Source: Fodinibius roseus
GTDB taxonomy: Bacteria; Bacteroidota; Rhodothermia; Balneolales; Balneolaceae
DNA length: 58,063 nt
Assembly (NCBI RefSeq): GCF_900129315.1
Contig: NZ_FQUS01000027.1
Coordinates: forward strand, 1 to 58,063
Reading direction: 5' to 3'
Positions 51,816 through 58,063 of this stretch are shown piece by piece. Position numbers and translations under genes: made by a program. The notes under the pieces are model-generated. The model was not told where the DNA came from. It did no database searches and was given only the letters and a program-made list of their open reading frames with translations. Every line of letters begins with the position of its first letter. Positions within the stretch are counted from its first letter, which is position 1.

Positions 51816-53012
51816 TTAGCCGTTCAGGGCCTCGGGCGCATCCTTGTAGATCTTCACCCCTTCAACCACCCGTGAAATAGTGCCGTCCGGCGAGGGATTA
51901 TCGGGATTGTAACCGAGCATCAGTGATTTAAAGAAGCCGATAATTTGGGCCGGCAGCGTGCAAAGAACCGGCCATAGCTCCCGGTGAATCGTATTACGCT
52001 GTCCCACCTGGATACAAAAATCCATATCGGATGTAATGCAGGGGCCTTCAGCTACCGCCAGGGTGGTCAGATCGAAGTCGTGACGGGCTACCTGGTCAAT
52101 CAGATCTTTTTCATACCGGTTGATATGCTCATCATTCGACAGCAAATAAACGATAAGCGTTTCATTATTGATAATGGCTTTGGGACCATGCCGGAATCCC
52201 AGGAAAGAGTCAAATTTCCCCACCACCTGTCCGTCCGTCAACTCCTGCACTTTCAAATGCGACTCCCTGGCAATCCCCCAGTTCGTCCCGCTGCCCAAAA
52301 AGACGATACGGTTAAAATCAGACTCGGCAACGGTATGCATCATCGGGATATACTGGTCGAGCACTTGCTGCCCGTAGCTCGCCAGCATGTGGACCTGCCG
52401 GTCTATTTCCCCCGCCGGCAGTTCTTTTGTCCCTATCCAGGAAATAATAATTGCCGCCAGAGCCATACTGGTAAAACTATTCGTCATGGCCAGGCTTTGA
52501 TCCTCCGCTTCCGGCGGCAGTAAAAATACACAACTGCGATCCCGGTCCTTCATCCCGGCCAGTTTCCCATTGGCATTGCAGGTTATGACAAGATGATACA
52601 CTTCCTCACAATACTGGTCGGCCCGCTGGATAGCGGCGGTACTCTCCGGGCTGTTGCCCGATCGCGCAAAGGAGATCAGCAAAAGGGGGTGACTGGTGGC
52701 GATTCGCTCCTGAAAATGCGTTACAAGATCGGTCGTAGGTATGGCCTGGGTGGGACAGGAGAAGCTTTTGAGCCATGATGAGGAAACCGTATCGCCCAGA
52801 AAGGCGGAAGAACCGGCGCCCGTGAGTACGATATTTAAGTTCGCTTTTGATTGAAGGGGACGTAAAAAAGAAATGAGCCGGTCGGATTCCCGTTCAATTT
52901 TTTTTAAAACTTCTTTCCACGTAACCGGTTGCTGCTCGATTTCTGCGGCAGTAAAAGTACCCTTATTGCGGTGTTCTTTTGTCAAGTAGTCAGGATGCAG
53001 TAGTAAGCTCAT
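51816..53012 (-). CDS. agaS: AgaS-like SIS-domain sugar isomerase/deaminase (copy 2)
   Basis: A second AgaS-type protein of 398 residues from the chosen start (MSLLLHPDYL; a start three codons earlier is possible). It shows VLTGAGSSAFLGDT, LISFARSGNSPES, EDQSLAMTNSFTSMA and GFRHGPKAIINNET in the same order as copy 1. The longer N-terminus resembles canonical AgaS more closely. It stands alone on the minus strand, divergent from the ECF sigma gene. Two diverged copies suggest either two amino-sugar substrates or separate regulation. Confidence 0.88.
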   Translation of the reverse strand: MSLLLHPDYLTKEHRNKGTFTAAEIEQQPVTWKEVLKKIERESDRLISFLRPLQSKANLNIVLTGAGSSAFLGDTVSSSWLKSFSCPTQAIPTTDLVTHFQERIATSHPLLLISFARSGNSPESTAAIQRADQYCEEVYHLVITCNANGKLAGMKDRDRSCVFLLPPEAEDQSLAMTNSFTSMALAAIIISWIGTKELPAGEIDRQVHMLASYGQQVLDQYIPMMHTVAESDFNRIVFLGSGTNWGIARESHLKVQELTDGQVVGKFDSFLGFRHGPKAIINNETLIVYLLSNDEHINRYEKDLIDQVARHDFDLTTLAVAEGPCITSDMDFCIQVGQRNTIHRELWPVLCTLPAQIIGFFKSLMLGYNPDNPSPDGTISRVVEGVKIYKDAPEALNG

Positions 53013-53120
53013 ATAACACAAGTTAGAAATTTTCTGCTATCTATATCTATGCGGCCCTCCCAACATATCCAAGCTATATTAGGACCATAAAATGAAAAGG
53101 AAAGGATAAAATATATACAA

Positions 53121-53147
53121 ATAAAAAAAGAAAGAAAAGATAAAACT
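53121..53147. promoter_or_regulatory. Candidate AgaR-type operator upstream of agaS copy 2
   Basis: A purine run with GAAAGAAAAG after T-A7 lies between the second AgaS gene and the sigma gene. Repeated GAAA elements resemble AgaR-type sites, and the block matches one at 24509. The A-rich composition limits the weight of this. Confidence 0.4.
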
Positions 53148-53215
53148 TGTATTTTATTTATCTTTTATTAAGTTAAAAATGATTTCTTCATTTTATTATG
53201 TGATGCCTGACAGAT

Positions 53216-53869
53216 ATGATTGATCCTGAACAGTCGGTAAAACGGAATTCGGATACCTCCCCTCCAACCAGTGAAAAGGAGTGGGTCAGAAGGGTGCGTG
53301 AAGCGGGTGATCGTTCCGCTTTCGAACAAATATTTCGTGCTTATTATAAACGTCTCCATGGCTATGCTTACAGTTTCGTATCCCAAAAGCAGGAGGCGGA
53401 GGATATTGTTCAGACTATATTTTTAAACATATGGGCACAACGGGAAGATTGGGACCCTCCGGGTACGCTAAAGCATTATCTTTTCGCAGCCATCCGTAAT
53501 GAGGCATTGAACAGGTTAAGGCATCAGCAGGTAGTCCAAAAGACAGAAGATGAGGTAAGCCGCATATTCAGGGAGCTGAAAGAAAGTTCGGTTTCAGAAG
53601 AAGATGATGAACTCCGGGAGCTGCGAAAAGATATCCAGCGCGGCATTAATCAGCTGCCCCCCCGTCGGCGCAAAATTTTTGTCTTAAATCGACGAAGCGG
53701 ATTAACCTACGCCGAGATTGCCGACTTCCTGGATATCTCGGTCAACACCGTGGGCACCCAAATGGGACGTGCCCTAAAATCACTGCGGGAGCATCTGTCC
53801 GATTACCTGCATGTGTTGCCGGTCGTTGTGGAATTAACGCCTCTTTTGTTGTACCTGAAGAAGTTGTGA
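53216..53869 (+). CDS. ECF RNA polymerase sigma factor, FecI-like
   Basis: A 217-residue sigma factor of the type that pairs with FecR in Bacteroidota. Region 2 is at about 35-100 (FEQIFRAYYKRLHGYAYSFV, AEDIVQTIFLNIW) and region 4 at about 135-195 (INQLPPRRRKIFVLNRRSGLTYAEIADFLDISVNTVGTQM). A short hydrophobic tail follows. No fecR lies next to it; the window's FecR is at 37108. It is divergent from the second AgaS gene. It probably drives the transporter operon or the GH109 and sulfatase genes downstream. Confidence 0.92.
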   Translation: MIDPEQSVKRNSDTSPPTSEKEWVRRVREAGDRSAFEQIFRAYYKRLHGYAYSFVSQKQEAEDIVQTIFLNIWAQREDWDPPGTLKHYLFAAIRNEALNRLRHQQVVQKTEDEVSRIFRELKESSVSEEDDELRELRKDIQRGINQLPPRRRKIFVLNRRSGLTYAEIADFLDISVNTVGTQMGRALKSLREHLSDYLHVLPVVVELTPLLLYLKKL

Positions 53870-54062
53870 TTTTATTGAGGCTGTATTTATCTGCATCTTT
53901 ATAAGTTGTGAGCAAATCTGTGGTCAATGAGTATGAGGCCTGGTACCCGCTCGGGGAGATTACTGTCCAGGAATAATGATTTATTCCAGAGACAATGATA
54001 GAGTTAACTCTAACTAACCCAAAGTCAAAAAATAAATTAGCAATCTAAACAAAAAAACACTT

Positions 54063-55403
54063 ATGCCTGACGACACTAAAATAAGCCGCAAAGAGTTTGT
54101 AAAAAAAGCTACGCTAACCGGAGTAGGCGTTTCGGTAGCTCCTTTTTCTATTGTACAAGCAAAAAATAATCAAAAAGTCCGTATCGGGTTTATAGGTGTC
54201 GGGCTCAGGGGCACAAGCCATGTTGAAGGCCTGGCTGAACGTCCTGACGTCGAGATACCTGCGCTTTGTGATATCAGGAGAGATAATGCCCTGCAAGCCC
54301 AAAAAATAGTTGAAGAGGCGGGGTTGCCATCGCCGGAGTTATATACGCAGGGAGAAACCGACTATAAGAGGATGCTCTCGCGTGATGATCTGGATGGGGT
54401 TATTATCGCTACGCCCTGGCTATGGCATGTTCCCATGGCGGTTGAAGCGATGAAAACCGGCAAATACGTCGGTTTGGAGGTCCCGGCAGCTACCACCATT
54501 GACGGCTGTTGGGATTTGGTAAAAACATCGGAAGCAACCGGGATGCCCTGTATGCTTTTAGAAAATGCCTGTTACTTTCGCAATATCCTTGCGGTCCTGA
54601 ATATGGTTCGGGAAGGAGTATTCGGAGAGATGATTCATGCAAGATGTGGATACAATCATGACCTGGTTTCAAATAATGTGCTGATGACCGAAGGGGGCGA
54701 TTTTGGCCCGGGTACCGGGGCAGAATCGAATTGGCGCACCCGGCATCATATTAATCGCAATGGCGACCTGTATCCCACCCATGGTATCGGACCTGTTGCC
54801 CACTGGATGGATATTAACCGCGGCAATTGTTTTAAAACCATTACCTCGACTGCCACAAAATCCCGCATACTTCACGACGAAATTGTAGAACGCGGCGGAC
54901 ATAATCACCCGAAGGCGGATATTGAATTCAAGCAAAGTGACCTGGTAACCTCAACAATCACGACGGCCAACGGCGAATCTATTATCGTAACGTTCAGCAC
55001 GACTCTTCCACAGGTACATGATCAGGATTACAGGTGTCAGGGCACCAGGGGAATATGGCAAATAGGCAATAACTCCATTTATCTGAAAGGAGTAAATGCT
55101 TATGACGAATGGGAGCCGTTCGATAAATATCAAGAAAAATACGACTCAATTCTTTGGAAAAAAGAAGGCGAAAATGCCTCCGGAGAATCGCACGGAGGCA
55201 TAGATTATTTTGTTAGAAAGGCCTTTGTCGAATCCATTAAAAAGAATACCACTCCCCCCATTGATGTTTATGATGCCGCAGCCTGGAGCTCGATTATCCC
55301 GTTGTCCGAAGAATCAGCTGCTCAGGGGGGACATCCTGTGGAATTTCCGGATTTTACAGATGGCAAATGGATGACCAACGAGCGTATTTTTGCTACTCGA
55401 TAA
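54063..55403 (+). CDS. GH109-like alpha-N-acetylgalactosaminidase
   Basis: A 446-residue exported Gfo/Idh/MocA-fold glycosidase that uses NAD to cleave alpha-linked GalNAc. The Tat-like leader is ISRKEFVKKA. The NAD loop is GFIGVGLRG (42-50). The motifs YVGLEVPAATTIDGCWDLV, MLLENACYFRN and LYPTHGIGPVAHWMDINRG follow the GH109 pattern. Tyr237 and His240 have the same spacing as Tyr225 and His228 of the Elizabethkingia enzyme. It links the secreted enzymes to the AgaS pathway. Specificity within GH109 varies, so another hexosaminide is possible. Confidence 0.83.
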   Translation: MPDDTKISRKEFVKKATLTGVGVSVAPFSIVQAKNNQKVRIGFIGVGLRGTSHVEGLAERPDVEIPALCDIRRDNALQAQKIVEEAGLPSPELYTQGETDYKRMLSRDDLDGVIIATPWLWHVPMAVEAMKTGKYVGLEVPAATTIDGCWDLVKTSEATGMPCMLLENACYFRNILAVLNMVREGVFGEMIHARCGYNHDLVSNNVLMTEGGDFGPGTGAESNWRTRHHINRNGDLYPTHGIGPVAHWMDINRGNCFKTITSTATKSRILHDEIVERGGHNHPKADIEFKQSDLVTSTITTANGESIIVTFSTTLPQVHDQDYRCQGTRGIWQIGNNSIYLKGVNAYDEWEPFDKYQEKYDSILWKKEGENASGESHGGIDYFVRKAFVESIKKNTTPPIDVYDAAAWSSIIPLSEESAAQGGHPVEFPDFTDGKWMTNERIFATR

Positions 55404-55489
55404 AAGTCTCCTTATACCATTCGCTGTAGTTGTTGAGGTTTTCAAGGTATTTCTCCGCTTCCAGCAGTTGTTCATCATAGATAAGATAG

Positions 55490-55699
55490 GACATATCCGG
55501 CCTCCGGTTTGCAAAATGGCGGGCCCTCGCCCACCGGTTGCTGATGCGTAGTGTGATAGAAGGAGAACGGGTTGTCGGGGAAGAAACCCTGCTTGAGGGT
55601 ATCGGACGCGTAAGGAGTGTCCGCCTGGCTCCGGATGGGTTCCTGTACGTGATGACAGAAGACAACGGGCTTGTCGTACGGCTGGTTCCCGTAGAATAA
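55490..55699 (+). pseudogene. 3' remnant of a PQQ-type sugar dehydrogenase gene
   Basis: A plus-strand frame ending at 55699 encodes GERVVGEETLLEGIGRVR, SVRLAPDGFLYVMTEDNG and LVVRLVPVE. This closely fits the C-terminal blade of soluble PQQ-dependent glucose/sorbosone dehydrogenases (PF07995). The rest of the gene is missing: upstream frame is closed by a stop at 55487 and there is no suitable start. The gene was probably lost by deletion. A 33-residue minus-strand frame at 55393-55494 could be another fragment. Confidence 0.65.
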
Positions 55700-55842
55700 A
55701 CAAGCCCTTATTTAAAAAAAGGTAGAAAAAAATAGAAAGAGTTTTAAAAAATTGGTAATCTGCAACATAAAATCTTATATATCCTGACCTGCGGCTCACA
55801 CGATATTATTTTTAAGGTTTCACAAATCAACCTGACAGACCT

Positions 55843-56973
55843 ATGGAAAAATTTATTACGGTTCATCCTCAACTTCATCCTCAACATCTTTTATTTGTAC
55901 TGGCGATGCTCCTGCTGCCGGCCTCATTGTCGGCCCAGGAGGGGGAGGGGGAGCTGAAACTGCTGGACTGGGAGCCCGAGACCCAGATGGTGGTCGGGGA
56001 GACGGAAGTACTGCAGCCCAGGTTTCCGGTCATTGACATCCATAATCACCTGCGGGATCTGGACAGGGCGGAAGAGTATCTCGAGGAGATGGATAAGGCC
56101 GGAGTGTGGAAGACGGTGAGCCTGGACGGACGCTCCGCCGATGACTTCTACAAAGAACACCTGAAGGCTTCCCGGGAAGTCTCCGAAGAGCGGTTCCTGG
56201 TTTTTTTCAGACCTGATTTCAGCAAAATCGACCAGCCGAACTTCGGGGAAAACGAGGCCCGAAAGCTGGAAGAAGCCGTAGAGATGGGCATCCGGGGCAT
56301 AAAAATAGCCAAGTCCCTCGGCCTGAGCCACAGGGACGCAAGCGGGGAGCTGATTAAGGTCGACGATCCCCGCATCGATCCGATATGGGCGAAGGCCGGC
56401 GAGCTGGGGATTCCGGTCCTTATGCACATTTCAGACCCCAAAGCCTTTTTCACGCCGATCGACCGGCACAACGAGCGGTATGATGAGCTGGGCGCCCATC
56501 CCGACTGGTCCTTCTACGGGGAGGAGTACCCGGCAAAGGAAGTCCTCCTGCAGCAGCGAAACCGTGTGATCGCCCGGCATCCCAATACCACCTTCATTGC
56601 GACCCACATGGCGAATCTGCCCGAAGAACTGGGACGCGTATCGATGTGGCTGCAGCAGTACCCGAATATGTATGTGGATATCGACGCGCGAATCAGCGAA
56701 TTGGGACGCCAGCCGTATACGGCCCGGAGGTTTATGATCGAGCACCAGGACCGCATCCTGTTCGGAACCGACACCCCGCCCGATGCGGAGGCCTACCGCG
56801 TCTACTACCGCTTCCTGGAAACCGATGACGAGTATATCAATGCCGATCCCAGCCACCACCGGCAGGGACGATGGAGGATATACGGACTCTACCTGCCGGA
56901 TGAGGTGCTGGAAAAGATCTATAATAAAAATGCGCTCAAGATCCTGGGCATGTACAAAGGCAACAGCAGGTAG
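55843..56973 (+). CDS. Exported amidohydrolase-2 family hydrolase (copy 2)
   Basis: A 376-residue TIM-barrel metal hydrolase of the PF04909 type with a signal peptide (about 1-31). Metal and active-site motifs are VIDIHNHLRD (about 64-73), IPVLMHISDP (about 192), FIATHMANLPEE (about 249) and ILFGTDTPPD (about 305). It resembles the cytoplasmic family member at 25590 in layout but is exported. It lies 298 bp upstream of the sulfatase. Substrate unknown; a lactone or acyl-amide made from the glycan is possible. Confidence 0.83.
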   Translation: MEKFITVHPQLHPQHLLFVLAMLLLPASLSAQEGEGELKLLDWEPETQMVVGETEVLQPRFPVIDIHNHLRDLDRAEEYLEEMDKAGVWKTVSLDGRSADDFYKEHLKASREVSEERFLVFFRPDFSKIDQPNFGENEARKLEEAVEMGIRGIKIAKSLGLSHRDASGELIKVDDPRIDPIWAKAGELGIPVLMHISDPKAFFTPIDRHNERYDELGAHPDWSFYGEEYPAKEVLLQQRNRVIARHPNTTFIATHMANLPEELGRVSMWLQQYPNMYVDIDARISELGRQPYTARRFMIEHQDRILFGTDTPPDAEAYRVYYRFLETDDEYINADPSHHRQGRWRIYGLYLPDEVLEKIYNKNALKILGMYKGNSR

Positions 56974-57270
56974 AGGTTTCACAAATCCCGGCGGTCACCC
57001 CGGACGCCGTTGAAAGCTTTCCGTTCAGAAGCCGCAGCCGGTATTCGCAAAGTGCCCCCGGAGATTGGTCAACAGGCTCAGAAGGAGAAATGTAATGGTT
57101 TTTAAAGCCTCCGGATTATACTTGCCGCCGCGCTTGTATTTACAGCATCTTTTTTTAAGTTGCGGTGCCGGCCGAAGGAGTGTTTGCATATCCATGCATG
57201 AATCCAAAAGACGGACGGTATTACAATTTCCCGCTATATGGTATTATACAATGCATAAGATAAGCTATAA

Positions 57271-58063
57271 ATGAAGATGAATATAAATATCGATATCCGC
57301 TTCGTTTTTTCCCTTTTAATTGTGAGCGTGCTTGCGGGCTGCTCGCCGGACAACAATGGGAATATGGATGGAGAGGGGGAGAGGAAGAGCTCTGATCCCG
57401 AATCCCCGAACATCGTGTATATCCTGGCCGATGACCTGGGGTATGGTGATATAGGGGCGTACGGGCAGGAGAAGATCGAGACGCCCCATATCGATGCGCT
57501 GGCCGAAAATGGGATGACCTTCACCCGGCACTATTCCGGCGCGCCGGTCTGCGCCCCGGCCCGCTACATGCTGATGACCGGCAGGCATCCCGGCAAGGCT
57601 TATGTGCGCGGCAACGACCCGATGGCGGAGCGGGGCGATGTCTGGGATTTCAAGGCGATGTATGAAAACCCGGAACTGGAGGGCAATGTGCCGATCCCGG
57701 ACTCAACCGTTACCATTGCGGAAGTGCTGAAAGAAGCCGGCTATCGAACCGGCCTGGTAGGCAAATGGGGACTGGGTGCGCCCTTTACCGAGGGACTCCC
57801 CAACCGGCAGGGGTTTGATTATTTTTACGGTTATGTATGCCAGCGCCAGGCTCACACCTACTACCCGTCCCATCTCTGGAAAAACGAGGAGCGGGTGCAT
57901 CTGGACAACGAGCTGATTGATCCCCACCAGGGGCTGCCGGAGGGGGCCGATCCGAGCGACCCGGCCTCCTACGCCCGGTTTCACGATCAGCCCGACTACG
58001 CGGCGGAGCTGATGGGCGGGGAGGCCCTGCGATTTATCGGGGACCAGAGCGGCGGGGGAGACG
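57271..58063 (+). CDS. Arylsulfatase-type sulfatase lipoprotein, cut by window end
   Basis: The first 264 codons of an S1-family sulfatase. A lipobox ends at Cys24 (VLAGC). The metal site opens as NIVYILADDLGYGD, and the catalytic motif is CAPAR within APVCAPARYMLMTGR, where Cys becomes formylglycine. VGKWGLG follows at about 169. Removal of sulfate groups from a glycan is expected, so the locus probably targets a sulfated polymer. The C-terminal part, which would show the subfamily, is outside the window. An anaerobic-type maturase or FGE is not seen here. Confidence 0.92.
   Translation, partial: MKMNINIDIRFVFSLLIVSVLAGCSPDNNGNMDGEGERKSSDPESPNIVYILADDLGYGDIGAYGQEKIETPHIDALAENGMTFTRHYSGAPVCAPARYMLMTGRHPGKAYVRGNDPMAERGDVWDFKAMYENPELEGNVPIPDSTVTIAEVLKEAGYRTGLVGKWGLGAPFTEGLPNRQGFDYFYGYVCQRQAHTYYPSHLWKNEERVHLDNELIDPHQGLPEGADPSDPASYARFHDQPDYAAELMGGEALRFIGDQSGGGD

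Noticed and set aside
1-58063. CRISPR array
   Set aside because: No regularly spaced repeats with unique spacers were seen on either strand.

Overview
The window looks like a chromosomal segment of a Bacteroidota-type bacterium, most likely in the Balneolota/Rhodothermota branch. The evidence is an STN-containing SusC/TonB receptor with a SusD-like lipoprotein, a FecR anti-sigma factor and matching ECF sigma factor, many secreted enzymes with Tat- or Sec-type leaders, and generally weak Shine-Dalgarno sequences. The phylum is an inference from gene content; no ribosomal RNA or other marker is present.

Region 1 (about 0.1-14.2 kb) is a heavy-metal and redox island, almost all on the minus strand. 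It holds a Hg-type MerR regulator with a small Cys-rich protein behind a MerR-type promoter, an NTF2-like secreted protein, a DUF2231 membrane protein, a CueO-like multicopper oxidase, DsbD, a TlpA-like thioredoxin lipoprotein, an azurin-like cupredoxin, a DUF411 protein and a CcmF-type haem lyase. Further right are a DUF4105 protein, a CDF cation exporter, a CmtR-like ArsR repressor and a divergent signal peptidase II.

Region 2 (14.2-23.7 kb) is accessory DNA. A tightly overlapping set of very small, mostly membrane proteins around an M15-like lysin resembles a fragment of a small phage. It is followed by a ubiquitin-like conjugation module (DUF2188 protein, ubiquitin-like protein, ThiF/E1-like enzyme, DUF6527 protein). 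Divergent from that module are a sigma-like factor, a charged small protein and an ImmA-type metalloprotease. An AbiE toxin-antitoxin pair with a clear operator lies next, and a tRNA-Leu(TAA) whose 3' end faces the accessory DNA closes the region. A 20-nt direct repeat lies at the window start and near the tRNA, so regions 1 and 2 may together be an integrated island. No integrase is visible.

Region 3 (24.6-58.1 kb) is a large glycan-use region. One minus-strand operon encodes an AgaS-type sugar isomerase/deaminase, two PfkB-type kinases, a class II ketose-bisphosphate aldolase, a DMT transporter and an amidohydrolase, with a DeoR/AgaR-type regulator beside it. This fits conversion of galactosamine-6-P through tagatose-6-P and tagatose-1,6-bisphosphate to triose phosphates. 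Plus-strand genes encode a secreted Gfo/Idh/MocA oxidoreductase, a secreted M20 amidohydrolase, a DUF6807 (PmoA-like) protein, FecR-SusC-SusD, two related beta-helix proteins and a two-domain hydrolase. A second DeoR/AgaS pair, an ECF sigma factor, a GH109-like alpha-N-acetylgalactosaminidase, a second amidohydrolase and a sulfatase cut by the window end follow. Together they suggest uptake and breakdown of a sulfated, GalNAc-containing glycan. The substrate is inferred.

The best candidates for something new are the ubiquitin-like module, whose E1 has no cysteine in its adenylation domain, with its divergent sigma/ImmA partner operon and shared concentric operator; the small phage-like cassette with a possible frameshift; and the paired beta-helix proteins of the glycan locus.
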